Source of the DNA: an uncultured Kiritimatiellota bacterium
GTDB lineage: Bacteria; Verrucomicrobiota; Kiritimatiellia; RFP12; DVOR01
Direction of reading: 5' to 3'
NCBI GenBank assembly: GCA_944389585.1
Contig: CALXMW010000002.1
Span: forward strand, 1 to 64,000
Length of the DNA stretch: 64,000 nt
The position numbers were made by a program, and so were the translations under genes. Below the pieces are notes generated by a model. The model made no database searches. It was not told the origin of the DNA and was given only the letters and a program-made list of their open reading frames with translations. The number at the start of each line of letters is the position of its first letter. Position 1 is the first letter of the stretch. Shown in pieces: positions 1 through 8,551 of this stretch.

Positions 1-32
1 TGTTTGTCGATTTCTCCGGACACTATTGCCCG

Positions 33-1571
33 TTAATCCGTGTTTTGGCGGTACCACTCCGGCGTGATGCCGTAGCGTTTGACGTTGTAGTTCATCATGC
101 GGGGGGAGACGCCGAGTGCGCGGCCGGCGGCGGAGAGGTTGCCGTGGCTGCGTTTGAGGGCGTCGACGATGAGCTCGCGGGCGTAGCTGGCGACCATGAC
201 GTGGAGCGGGGCGGGGCCTTCGGGGAGGAGGGCGTTGCCGGTGCTTTCGCCGGTCTGGAGCGAGGCGGGCAGGTTGTAGCCGTGGATGGCGCCGTCGGTC
301 GAGGTGAGGACGGCGCGCTCGATGCAGTTTTCCAGCTCGCGCACGTTGCCGGGCCAGTGGTAGGCCATGAGCATGTTGATGGCCGTGGTGGAGAGGCGCG
401 TCATGCGCTTGCGGTATTTCACGGCGGCCTTCGCCATGAAGTGCTCGGCCAGCAACACGATGTCGCTGCGCCGCGCGGCAAGGCCCGGCATCGCGATGGG
501 GAAGACGTTCAGGCGGTAATAGAGGTCTTCGCGGAAGCGGCCCTCGCGGATCAGCGCCTCCAGGTCGCGGCTCGTCGCGGCGATGAAGCGCACGTCCGCG
601 CGCAGCACCTTGTTGCTCCCCACCCGGCTGAAGGTGCGCTCCTGCAGGAAGCGCAGCAGCTTCACCTGCGTCTGCGGCGAGAGGTCGCCCACCTCGTCCA
701 GGAAGAGCGTCCCGCCGTCCGCCTCCTCCGCGCGCCCGATGCGCCGCCCCGTGGCCCCCGTGAAGGCCCCGCGCTCGTGCCCGAAGAGCTCGCTCTCCAC
801 CAACGCCTCGGGCAGGGCCGCGCAGTTCAGCGCCACGAAGGGCCGCCCCGCGCGCCCCGAGAGGCGCACGATGGCGCGCGCCACCAGCTCCTTGCCCGTC
901 CCCGTCGCCCCGCGGATGAGCACCGTCGCGTCGGAGGCCGCCACCTGGTGGATCTGCGCGTAGACCCGCCGCATGGCCGAGCAGTTCCCCACCAGCTCGC
1001 CGGGGTTCTCCGAGAGGCCGCGCAGGCGGCGGTTCTCGTCTTCCAGCGCCCGGCGCTCCTCCTGGCCCTGCAGGAGCGCGCCCGCCGCGGCGGCCGTCAG
1101 GTTCCCGACGATTTCCAGGAGCGCCGCGTCGCGCCGCAGGTCCACGCCCGGCTCCACCCGGCGGTCGATGCTCAGCGTGCCGATCACCTCGTCGCGCAAC
1201 GTCACCGGCACGCAGATGAAGGCCACGCGCTCGCCGGCCGTGCGCGCCCCCGTGCGGTTCAGGAAGCGCGGGTCGGCGCTCACGTCCGCCACGATCTCGG
1301 GCCGCCCCGTCTCGGCCACGCGCCCCGTGATGCCCTCGCCCAGGCGGTAACGCCCCAGGCGCCGCGCCTGCTCGCCCAGCCCCTGCGAGGCCTCGATGGT
1401 CAGCGTCCCGTCGTGCAACAGCGCGATGGTGCCGCGCAACATCCCCATCTGACGGTTCAGCACCCCCAGCGCCTCCGCCAACAGCCGGTGCGGGTCGCGC
1501 TCATGCACGATCGCCGAGCTGATCGCCCGGATCACCGAAATCTCACGCTGGAAATCGCTCGTCGGCTCCAT
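33..1571 (-). CDS. Sigma-54-dependent activator, NifA-type (GAF-AAA+-HTH)
   Basis: This 512-residue protein is an enhancer-binding activator of sigma-54 RNA polymerase. It has an N-terminal GAF sensor domain (about 25-165), a short helical linker, then a AAA+ domain. The Walker A motif GATGTGKE is at 221-228, the sigma-54-contacting GAFTGA loop is intact at 268-273, and the Walker B stretch GGTLFLDEVGD is near 287-297. A Fis-type helix-turn-helix lies at about 478-505. The domain order matches NifA, but no nif gene is in view, so the target is unknown. It starts 21 bp after the xseA stop and appears to be the last gene of the mreB operon. That is an unexpected place for such a regulator. No terminator is seen in the 32 bases left at the window edge. 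Confidence 0.93.
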   Translation of the reverse strand: MEPTSDFQREISVIRAISSAIVHERDPHRLLAEALGVLNRQMGMLRGTIALLHDGTLTIEASQGLGEQARRLGRYRLGEGITGRVAETGRPEIVADVSADPRFLNRTGARTAGERVAFICVPVTLRDEVIGTLSIDRRVEPGVDLRRDAALLEIVGNLTAAAAGALLQGQEERRALEDENRRLRGLSENPGELVGNCSAMRRVYAQIHQVAASDATVLIRGATGTGKELVARAIVRLSGRAGRPFVALNCAALPEALVESELFGHERGAFTGATGRRIGRAEEADGGTLFLDEVGDLSPQTQVKLLRFLQERTFSRVGSNKVLRADVRFIAATSRDLEALIREGRFREDLYYRLNVFPIAMPGLAARRSDIVLLAEHFMAKAAVKYRKRMTRLSTTAINMLMAYHWPGNVRELENCIERAVLTSTDGAIHGYNLPASLQTGESTGNALLPEGPAPLHVMVASYARELIVDALKRSHGNLSAAGRALGVSPRMMNYNVKRYGITPEWYRQNTD

Positions 1572-1592
1572 AGGCCCCCATTATAGCACACG

Positions 1593-2945
1593 TCACGGCC
1601 CGTCGACGGTGGCGCGGAGGGCGCCCTTGGCGAGGGTGAGGGTGAGCGGGTCGCCGGGGCGCGTCTGCGCGGGGTCGGTGAGCAGGTGCCCGTCGGCGCC
1701 GGTGGCCAGGGCGTAGCCGCGGCGGAGGACGGCGAAGGGGTTGAGCGCCTCGAGCTTGGCCGCGCGCTCGGCCAGCGCGGCGCCGCGGCGGTCGAGGCCC
1801 TGCGCGAGGGCGAAGGCCAGGCGCTGGGCGCGGTCGGCCAGGCGGCGCTGGGCGCGGGGGAGGGCCCCGGCCCCGGCGCGCTCGAGGGCCAGCTCGCCGG
1901 CGGCGGCGCGGCGCTGGGCGGCGGCGAGGGCGCCCTCCAGGGCGCGGGAGAGGCGCGCCTCCTGCGCGTCGAGGCGCTGGGCGCGGTTCTCCAGGTAATG
2001 GAGGGGGTCGCGGAAGAGGGCGGAGGCCTCGTGGCGGCGGAGCTCGGCGCGGGCTGCGGCCCAGGCCACGCGCAGGGCCTTGAGGAGGCGCCCCTTGGCG
2101 TCGGCGAGGGCGCGCTCGAAATCCTCCTTGCGCCCGCAGAGGAGCTCGGCGGCGGCCGAGGGCGTGGGGGCGCGCAGGTCGGCCACGAAGTCGGTGATGG
2201 CCACGTCTGGCTCGTGGCCGACGGCGGAGATGACGGGGATTTTGGAGGCGGCGACGGCGCGGGCGACGACCTCCTCGTTGAAGGGCCAGAGGTCTTCGAG
2301 GGAGCCCCCGCCGCGGCCGACGATCAGGGCGTCGAGCGGCTCGGGCGAGCCGGGGCCGAAGGCGCGGTTGAGGAGCGCGACGGCGGCGGCGATCTCGGCG
2401 GCGGCCTCGGGGCCTTGGACGCGGCAGGGGGCGATGAGGATGTGGAGGTTGGGGTAGCGGCGGCCGAGGATGTTGAGGATGTCGCGGATGGCCGCGCCGG
2501 TGGGGGCGGTGACGATGCCGACGCGGCGCGGGAGGCGCGGGAGGGGGCGCTTGCGGGCCGGGTCGCAGAGGCCCTCGGCGAAAAGCTTGCGCTTGAGTGC
2601 CTCGAAGCGTTGGAGCAGGTCGCCCGGGCCCTCGGCGAGCTCGAGGCGCTCGGCGTTGAGCTGGTAGGAGCCGTGGGGGGCGTAGAGCGAGATCTTGCCG
2701 GTGACGCGCACCTTGCCGCCGTTGGCGAAGGGCGGGACGGCGCCCTGGGCCTTCTGGCGGAAGGCGAAGAAGGTGACGTTCAGGCGGGCGGCGGCGTCGC
2801 CGAGCGTGAAGTAGAGGTGCCCCGAGGCGTTGGGCGGGCGGAGATTGGAGACCTCGCCCTCGACGGTCATGCGCGGCAGGTCGTCGAGCCTGTCTTTGAT
2901 GATGGCGGTGGCGCCGCTGACGGAAAGGATGGCGGGCTCTGGCAT
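1593..2945 (-). CDS. xseA: Exodeoxyribonuclease VII large subunit
   Basis: XseA is the catalytic subunit of exonuclease VII, which degrades single-stranded DNA to oligonucleotides. The 450-residue product starts MPEPAILSVSG and has the usual N-terminal OB-fold (motif EGEVSNLRPPNASGHLYFTL), the core stretch RRVGIVTAPTGAAIRDIL and the conserved RGGGSLEDLWPFNEE. A coiled-coil-rich C-terminal half ends in the typical LNPFAVLRRGYA segment. The ATG at 2945 was chosen because it lies 2 bp beyond the mrdA stop and begins the conserved family sequence. The frame stays open further upstream but only in antisense to mrdA. No small subunit xseB follows. Confidence 0.96.
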   Translation of the reverse strand: MPEPAILSVSGATAIIKDRLDDLPRMTVEGEVSNLRPPNASGHLYFTLGDAAARLNVTFFAFRQKAQGAVPPFANGGKVRVTGKISLYAPHGSYQLNAERLELAEGPGDLLQRFEALKRKLFAEGLCDPARKRPLPRLPRRVGIVTAPTGAAIRDILNILGRRYPNLHILIAPCRVQGPEAAAEIAAAVALLNRAFGPGSPEPLDALIVGRGGGSLEDLWPFNEEVVARAVAASKIPVISAVGHEPDVAITDFVADLRAPTPSAAAELLCGRKEDFERALADAKGRLLKALRVAWAAARAELRRHEASALFRDPLHYLENRAQRLDAQEARLSRALEGALAAAQRRAAAGELALERAGAGALPRAQRRLADRAQRLAFALAQGLDRRGAALAERAAKLEALNPFAVLRRGYALATGADGHLLTDPAQTRPGDPLTLTLAKGALRATVDGP

Positions 2946-2947
2946 GG

Positions 2948-4759
2948 TCAATCCTGAAGGCTCTCGGCGTCGGGGTTCACCAGGCTGGGCCGCGCGCGCA
3001 GGTGCTTGGCCAGGACGCGCTGGACGACGGGCCCCGCGTCGCGCCCGCCGCCCACGCCGTCGTCGAGCATCGCGCAGACGACGATGGTGGGCGCCTCCAC
3101 GGGCGCGAAGGCGACGGACCAGACGTGCTTGCGGCGCGCGCCGCGGGCGATGTACTCGGCGGTGCCCGTCTTGCCGGCCACGCGCACGCCCTCGACCTGC
3201 ATCGTCTGCCCGGTGCCGGCGCGCACGGCCATCTCCATGCCCTCGACCACCGTCGCCACGGCCTCGGGCGCCCACGGCAGGCGCCGTTGCAGATCCCCCC
3301 CCGCCTGGCCGAAGGAGACGAGCCGCGGCCTGTAGAGCGCCCCCCCGGCCGCCAGCGCGGCCACGCCGTGGGCCACCTGCAGCGGCGTGGCGGTGAGGAA
3401 GCCCTGCCCGATGGAGCATTGCACGGTGTCGGTGAGCGCCCAGTCGCGCCCGAAGCGCCGGCGCTTCCACTCGGGCGTGGGCAGCAGGCCGTCGGCCTCG
3501 CCGGGCAGGTCGATCCCCGTCTGGGAGCCGAAGCCGGCCTGCTCGGCGGTGGCGGCGATGGCCTCCATGCCGATGACGTCGCCCACATGGCAGAAATAGG
3601 GGTTGCACGAGCGCATCAGCGCCTGGCGCAGATCCAGCTCGCCGTGGCCGTAGCGCGCGGCGCAGCGGAGGCGCTGGCGGTGCTCGGAATAACGCCCGGT
3701 GCAAAGGTAAAGCGTGTCGGGGTCGAAGCCGCGCTCCTGCGCCGCGACGGCCACGAAGGGCTTGAAGACGGAGCCGGGGGCGTACTGCGCCTGGATGGCG
3801 CGGTTGAGCAGGGGCGAATCGGGATCCGCCAGGATGGCCTCCCACGCGGCGGCGGGGATGGCGGGGATGAAGGCGTTGGGGTCGAAGGTCGGCGCGGAGG
3901 CCATCGCCAGCACGTCGCCGTTGCGCGGGTCGAGGGCGACGACCGCGCCGGCGCGCCCGCCCAGGGCGGCCTCGGCCTCGCGCTGGAGCGCGGCGTCGAG
4001 CGTCAGGGTCAGGTCGCTGCCGGCGCGGGCCTGGGCGCTCACCAGGCGCTCGTGGGTGTAGCCGCGCGAGTCCACGCGCAGCAACTCCTCGCCGCTCTCG
4101 CCGGCAAGGAGGCGGTCATACTGCCGCTCCAGCCCCGCGCGGCCGTGGGGGTCTGGGCGGCGGTAATGCCAGCGGCGGCCCTCGTCGGGCGCGGCGGCGG
4201 CGCTGACGTAACCCAGCAGGTGCGCCGCGAGCCTCCCCTGCGGGTAGACGCGCCGGGGCAGAGGCAGAATGGCCACGCCGGGCAAGGCCCCCGCCCACTC
4301 CGAGAGGTACGCCAGCGTGCGGTAATCCACGTCTTCCCACGCCAAAAGCGGCATCGGCAGGGCGCGGCGCACGTGGCGGGCCACCTCGTCGTGCGAGACC
4401 TGGCGGGGCAGGCCGAGGCGCGCGGCGAGTTGGTCGATGAGCGAATCGATGGCCAGGATGGTGTTGCCCCACGCGCCGGGCTGGCGCAGCTCCTCGCAAT
4501 AAATCGCCACGGCATAGGCCGGGCGGTTGTCCGCCAGCACCGTCCCCTCCCTGTCCAGGATCCGCCCGCGCAGCCCGGGGATCTGCACCCGCCGGAAGCT
4601 CTGCAGCGACTGCGCCGCGCCGTAACGCGGGCTGTCCAAGACCTGCACGTGCCACAGCCGCCACACGATCAGGCACAGCCCCACCGCGAACAGCCCCAGC
4701 AGCAGCCAGAGCTTCCACGCGCGCACCGTGGCGCCCGCCGGCTGCCCCTCAACCTGCAT
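2948..4759 (-). CDS. mrdA: Penicillin-binding protein 2 (peptidoglycan transpeptidase of the elongasome)
   Basis: PBP2 is the class B transpeptidase that cross-links lateral-wall peptidoglycan with MreBCD and RodA. The 603-residue protein has a single N-terminal membrane anchor (about 15-35), a dimerisation region with [15 protein letters not shown] at 64-78, and a transpeptidase domain. That domain carries the catalytic SVFK (Ser330), SCN at 384-386 and KTG at 530-532, so it should be active. It overlaps the end of mreD by 11 bp, which implies coupled translation. rodA, often next to mrdA, is not present in the window. Confidence 0.97.
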   Translation of the reverse strand: MQVEGQPAGATVRAWKLWLLLGLFAVGLCLIVWRLWHVQVLDSPRYGAAQSLQSFRRVQIPGLRGRILDREGTVLADNRPAYAVAIYCEELRQPGAWGNTILAIDSLIDQLAARLGLPRQVSHDEVARHVRRALPMPLLAWEDVDYRTLAYLSEWAGALPGVAILPLPRRVYPQGRLAAHLLGYVSAAAAPDEGRRWHYRRPDPHGRAGLERQYDRLLAGESGEELLRVDSRGYTHERLVSAQARAGSDLTLTLDAALQREAEAALGGRAGAVVALDPRNGDVLAMASAPTFDPNAFIPAIPAAAWEAILADPDSPLLNRAIQAQYAPGSVFKPFVAVAAQERGFDPDTLYLCTGRYSEHRQRLRCAARYGHGELDLRQALMRSCNPYFCHVGDVIGMEAIAATAEQAGFGSQTGIDLPGEADGLLPTPEWKRRRFGRDWALTDTVQCSIGQGFLTATPLQVAHGVAALAAGGALYRPRLVSFGQAGGDLQRRLPWAPEAVATVVEGMEMAVRAGTGQTMQVEGVRVAGKTGTAEYIARGARRKHVWSVAFAPVEAPTIVVCAMLDDGVGGGRDAGPVVQRVLAKHLRARPSLVNPDAESLQD

Positions 4760-5285
4760 CGCGCGCCTCCTGCCTCGGCGGCCTCAGCGCCAGGAAATCG
4801 CACGCCCGCGCCAGGGTGAAGACCGCGCCCCCGCCCAGCGCCCCCACCGCCGGCGCCGCGCAGAGGGCCCCCAGCCCCGGGCGCAGCGCCCCGGCCGCCT
4901 CCGGCCCCACCCACGGCACGGCATACAGCCACAGCCACACGCGCAGGGCCGGCACGGCCACCATCCCGCCCACCAGGCCATGCACCGCGCCGAGGCGCTC
5001 GGGCATCGACTCGCGGAAGAGCCGCCCCCCCGCCCAAAGCCCCAGCAACGGCAGCACGCACGCGCCCGGCGGCACGCCCCAGGCCCATTCCAAAAGCGCC
5101 CCGCCCCACACCGCCGCCCACACGCGCAGGCGCGGCCCGGCCGTCAGCGCCCACCACGCCGCCCACCCCGGCGCGACCGTCAGCTGAAGGGCCGCCACCG
5201 GCGGCAGGAAGGCCCCGCACAGCCCCACCAGGGCCGGCAGGAAAAGCGTCACCCACGCCGCGGCCCACAGGCGCTCAGCGCCCAT
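4749..5285 (-). CDS. mreD: Rod shape-determining protein MreD
   Basis: This is a small hydrophobic protein of 178 residues, rich in Ala, Trp, Gly and Leu, with about five membrane-spanning stretches. It fits MreD, the inner-membrane partner of MreC in the cell-wall elongation complex. MreD is poorly conserved, so the call rests on size, topology and position: it overlaps mreC by 11 bp on one side and mrdA by 11 bp on the other, in the classic mreB-C-D-mrdA order. Confidence 0.85.
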   Translation of the reverse strand: MGAERLWAAAWVTLFLPALVGLCGAFLPPVAALQLTVAPGWAAWWALTAGPRLRVWAAVWGGALLEWAWGVPPGACVLPLLGLWAGGRLFRESMPERLGAVHGLVGGMVAVPALRVWLWLYAVPWVGPEAAGALRPGLGALCAAPAVGALGGGAVFTLARACDFLALRPPRQEARDAG

Positions 5286-6111
5286 CGCCGCCCCCCCGCA
5301 CCCGAACGAAGACCACGTCTAGCAGGGCCGGGTTCACCGCCGGCTCCACAAGCGCCTCCACGGCCAGACCCGTCGCGTCAGGCCGCCGCCCGATGACCGT
5401 GCCGATGGGCAAGCCCGCGGGGTAGAGCCCGCCGGCACCGGCGCTGACCACCTGCTGGCCGGGCGGCAGGAAGGCGTCCTTGCCCACGTAGCGCAGGACG
5501 AGGGGGCGCGGCGCGTAAAGGAGCGTCTCGCCGGGCTCGTCGCCCAGATCCTCGCCGCCGTCGCCCTGCAGGATGCCGCGCGCGACCTCGGGGATGAGGG
5601 CGGCCACGCGGTTGGCGGGGTCGGAAAGCAGAATGACCTGGCAGGTGTGGGCGGTGACCCCGGGGGCGACGCGCCCCACGAGCCCCTCGGGCGCCACGAC
5701 GGCCGCGCCCGGCTCCACGCCCTGCGCGCGCCCCACGCCCAGCGTCAGCCGGGGCCAGACGCCCAAGCCGCCGCCGTGGTCGAGCACCGGCGCGGCCACA
5801 TGGCGCACGGGTTGGGCGGCGGCCCAGTCGAGGGCCCCGCGCAGGGCGGCGTTCTCGCGGGCCAGGCGCTCGCCGTCGGCAAGCATCACGCGCAGGCGTT
5901 CGAGCTCCTCGGCCGCGGCGTCGCGCGCCGGGCCGTCGCAAAGGCCGCGCCAGGCCGCGCCAAGGCGCGAGGAGACCTGGCCCGTGACCCACCCCGAGGC
6001 GCGCCGGAAGGGCCAGACGGCCTCGGCGCAAAGCTCCCGCACCGCGCCGTTCCACCACAGGAAGAGCCCCGCGGCGAGGATCGGCAGCACCCACAGCAAC
6101 GTCCGGCGCAT
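5275..6111 (-). CDS. mreC: Rod shape-determining protein MreC
   Basis: MreC is the periplasmic scaffold of the elongasome that activates PBP2. The 278-residue product has one N-terminal transmembrane helix (about 3-20), a heptad-like coiled coil around residues 55-95, and a C-terminal beta-rich half with the family-typical segments GLVGRV and the final VEPAVNPALLDVVFVRV. It begins 21 bp after the mreB stop and overlaps mreD at its end. Confidence 0.94.
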   Translation of the reverse strand: MRRTLLWVLPILAAGLFLWWNGAVRELCAEAVWPFRRASGWVTGQVSSRLGAAWRGLCDGPARDAAAEELERLRVMLADGERLARENAALRGALDWAAAQPVRHVAAPVLDHGGGLGVWPRLTLGVGRAQGVEPGAAVVAPEGLVGRVAPGVTAHTCQVILLSDPANRVAALIPEVARGILQGDGGEDLGDEPGETLLYAPRPLVLRYVGKDAFLPPGQQVVSAGAGGLYPAGLPIGTVIGRRPDATGLAVEALVEPAVNPALLDVVFVRVRGGGDGR

Positions 6112-6132
6112 GGCTTAGGCGCGCGCCCGCGC

Positions 6133-7167
6133 TCAGTGGCGTTGGACGATATGTTCTTTGTAGAAGTCGAGTTCGTCGAGGACGCGCCCGGTGCCGTTGG
6201 CCACGCCCGAGAGCGGGTCGTCGGCCACGATCACCGGCAGGCCCGTCTGCGCCGCGATGAGGCGGTCCAGGCCGCGCAGGAGGGCCGAGCCGCCGGAGAG
6301 GACGATGCCGCGGTCGACCAGGTCGCTGGCGAGCTCGGGCTTGGCCTCGTTGAGGATGTTGCGGATGGCGTCGACGATGCTGGTGACGGGGTCTTTGAGG
6401 GCCTCACGGATTTCCTCGGAGGTCACGCGCAGGGTCTTGGGCAGGCCGGCCACCAGGTCGCGCCCGCGCACCTCCATGCTCATCTCCTCGTCCAACGGAT
6501 AGGCCGAGCCGATGGAGACCTTGATGTCCTCGGCCATGCGCTCGCCGATGAGCAGGTTGTAGACGCGGCGCATGTACTGCACGATGCACTCATCCATCGT
6601 GTCGCCGCCCACGCGCACGCTCTTGGCCTGGACGATGCCCGCCAGCGAGATGAGCGCCACCTCGCACGTGCCGCCGCCGATGTCCACGATCAGGTTGCCC
6701 GCCGGCTCCTCCACCGGCAGCCCCACGCCGATGGCCGCGGCCATCGGCTCCTCGATGAGCGTCACGTCGCGCGCGCCGGCGTGCTTGGCGGCCTCCTCCA
6801 CCGCGCGCCACTCCACCTCGGTGATCTCCGAGGGCACGGCCACCACCACGCGGGGGCGCACCAGCTTGTGCCCGCGCGCCTTGGCGATAAAATAACGGAT
6901 CATCGCCTCGGTGATGTCAAAGTCGGCGATGACGCCGCTCTTCATCGGCCGCACGGCCACGATGTTCCCGGGCGTGCGCCCGAGCATCCGCTTGGCCTCC
7001 GCGCCCACCGCCAAAATCTTCTTCGTGCCCTGCTGCATGGCCACGACCGAAGGCTCGCGGATGACCACGCCCTGGCCTTTGATGAAGACCAACGTGTTCG
7101 CCGTGCCCAAGTCGATGCCGATGTCGCACGAAAGTGCGTCCATCACCCTTCTGAAGAGTTTCAGCAT
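6133..7167 (-). CDS. mreB: Actin-like rod shape protein MreB
   Basis: MreB is the bacterial actin that directs lateral peptidoglycan synthesis. The 344-residue product has the phosphate-1 loop IGIDLGTANTLVF near residue 17, the phosphate-2 region LIVDIGGGTCEVALIS, and the adenosine motif GIVLSGGSALLRGLD. The ATG at 7167 is preceded by AAGGAGCGCTT, a strong ribosome-binding site. The frame is open further upstream but that part encodes only repeat-derived sequence. It is the first gene of the mreB-mreC-mreD-mrdA-xseA-regulator run, with its own promoter at 7197-7226. Confidence 0.98.
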   Translation of the reverse strand: MLKLFRRVMDALSCDIGIDLGTANTLVFIKGQGVVIREPSVVAMQQGTKKILAVGAEAKRMLGRTPGNIVAVRPMKSGVIADFDITEAMIRYFIAKARGHKLVRPRVVVAVPSEITEVEWRAVEEAAKHAGARDVTLIEEPMAAAIGVGLPVEEPAGNLIVDIGGGTCEVALISLAGIVQAKSVRVGGDTMDECIVQYMRRVYNLLIGERMAEDIKVSIGSAYPLDEEMSMEVRGRDLVAGLPKTLRVTSEEIREALKDPVTSIVDAIRNILNEAKPELASDLVDRGIVLSGGSALLRGLDRLIAAQTGLPVIVADDPLSGVANGTGRVLDELDFYKEHIVQRH

Positions 7168-7196
7168 AAGCGCTCCTTCAATCCGTATTCCTTCAT

Positions 7197-7226
7197 ACAA
7201 TAACAAAACCCCACGCCCATACGCAA
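7197..7226 (-). promoter_or_regulatory. Sigma-70-type promoter for the mreB operon
   Basis: On the minus strand, -35 TTGCGT (7221-7226) and -10 TATTGT (7197-7202) are separated by 18 bp. Transcription would start about 20-25 bases before the mreB ATG. The same box pattern recurs upstream of fusA and nusA in this window. Confidence 0.7.
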
Positions 7227-7255
7227 CTTTTGAGCCCGCGCACGCCCTTGGGGGA

Positions 7256-7800
7256 AGATCACAGAGACCACAGAGGACACACGAGGGAACACAGAGACGC
7301 ACGACGCAGGGGAAATCACAAAAGACACAAAGGACACAAAGGGGAGGAAGGGGGAGAACGGAAAACGGAGAACGGAGGGCAAGGGGCGCCGCCCCTTGAA
7401 CCCCGGCAGGGGGAAGCTCCCCCTGCACCCGCGGCACGTCCGCCGGACGTGCCTGCCGCACAACGTGGCGCCCGCCCAGCGGGCGACGGGCGAGAGGCGA
7501 TGGCCGAGAGGTGAAAGGTGAGCCGTCCCAGTTGTCCCAGTGGTCTCAGTGGTCTCAGCGCGGCAGGGGCGGCACAGGCTGGGACTACTGGGACAACTGA
7601 AACCACTGGGACGCGCCCCTGCGGGGCGACCAAAAAACTTTGTGTCCTTTGTGGTTCTTTGCGCCCGTTGTGGTAGCCCGCGCGGCGTGAATACCCGCCC
7701 GTCGCCCCGTCAGGGGCGCTCTCCGTTTTCCGTTCTCCGTTCTCCCCTTTGCACCCCTTTGTGCCCATTGTGGTGCCCGCGCGGCGGCCCGCGGACGGGA
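7256..7800 (+). repeat. Intergenic composite repeat block A
   Basis: This gene-free stretch between mreB and the PEP-CTERM gene is a member of the dispersed mosaic family. From left to right it holds AGATCAC followed by nine-base-periodic CACAGAGGA and CACAAAGGA arrays (7256-7352). Next come three back-to-back GC hairpins (7378-7453), a GCCCGCCCAGCGGGC palindrome, and CCCAGT-rich inverted repeats (about 7524-7612). It ends in inverted TTTGTGTCC-type segments, but the right end is degraded and lacks the clean GTGATCT seen in other copies. Open frames across it are low-complexity and not credible genes. Confidence 0.8.
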
Positions 7801-7815
7801 CTGACAAAATAAAAC

Positions 7816-7843
7816 TTGCCCCCCCCGTAGGTTATGTTATGCT
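7816..7843 (+). promoter_or_regulatory. Possible promoter with poly-C spacer for the PEP-CTERM gene
   Basis: TTGCCC (7816-7821) and TATGCT (7838-7843) are 16 bp apart. A run of eight C (7819-7826) starts in the -35 box and fills the first part of the spacer. A second possible -10, TATGTT, overlaps at 7833-7838. The start of transcription would be about 38 bases before the ATG at 7888. Confidence 0.45.
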
Positions 7844-7887
7844 TCTGGTGTTTTCGGGCATTCCCGAAGAGAGAAAGGAATCCACTC

Positions 7888-8496
7888 ATGAAGAAAGCCT
7901 TGCTTGCATTCTCCCTCTTCGCCGCCGGCCTCGCCAGCGCCGTGACGGTCAATTGGACTGGCGCGAGCTCCCAGGAGCTCAAGGATGTCGATTATTCCAA
8001 GGACATCACCGTCACCTATACGTATACGCTCGCCTCGCAGTCCTCCTCCCGGCAAAACTTCTTCTGGCTCGGCTTCAACGGCTCCAGCTCGTACACCGAG
8101 AACAACGCGCTGGAGTTCCGCCACGCGCCCGCGTTCGACAGCAACACGAGCAACGCGAACCTCATCTCCTTCGCGGACTCCTCCAGTTCTGAGCGAGTCA
8201 GTCTCGCCGGCGCACTTGGCAGCACGGGCACCGAGCGGACGCTTACGTTTGTCTTCAACGTCGAGAAGCAGACCTGCTCCATCACCTTCCAAGATGCCAG
8301 CATGGCCCAACAAACCGCCACGCTGACCCTCAAGGATTACCCCACAAGCAACTCCATCTGGGTCACGACCTTCTCGCCTGACACGTTGACGAGCTCGTCC
8401 ATCACTGTGACGTATTCCGACGTCCCGGAGCCGACGGCGTTGGCGTTGGTGGCATTGGGTGTGGCGGGTGTGGCGCTCCGCCGCCGCGTGGCGTAA
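7888..8496 (+). CDS. PEP-CTERM sorting-signal secreted protein
   Basis: This 202-residue exported protein has a cleavable signal peptide (MKKALLAFSLFAAGLASA) and a Ser/Thr/Asn-rich beta-type body. Its C-terminus is a PEP-CTERM anchor: VPEPTALALVALG, a hydrophobic helix, then RRR. Such tails are cut and processed by an exosortase, which is not encoded in the window. The ATG at 7888 follows GAAAGGA at a suitable distance; a longer upstream frame would put charged residues before the signal peptide. The body resembles no family I can name. Single transcription unit with its own terminator. Confidence 0.88.
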   Translation: MKKALLAFSLFAAGLASAVTVNWTGASSQELKDVDYSKDITVTYTYTLASQSSSRQNFFWLGFNGSSSYTENNALEFRHAPAFDSNTSNANLISFADSSSSERVSLAGALGSTGTERTLTFVFNVEKQTCSITFQDASMAQQTATLTLKDYPTSNSIWVTTFSPDTLTSSSITVTYSDVPEPTALALVALGVAGVALRRRVA

Positions 8497-8516
8497 AGCC
8501 TATCGGCCAAGAAAGG

Positions 8517-8547
8517 GGCCCCGGGCGTTTGCCTGGGGCCTTTTTTT
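8517..8547 (+). terminator. Intrinsic terminator after the PEP-CTERM gene
   Basis: A ten-pair stem GGCCCCGGGC/GCCTGGGGCC (one G-T pair, four-base loop) is followed by seven T. It lies 20 bases after the stop codon. Repeat block B begins only four bases beyond the T-tract. Confidence 0.93.
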
Positions 8548-8551
8548 GGGG

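Noticed and set aside
1593..3845. A longer xseA form starting inside mrdA
   Set aside because: The extra N-terminal part is Arg/Ala-rich sequence read out of frame through mrdA. The family start is MPEPAILSVSG at 2945.
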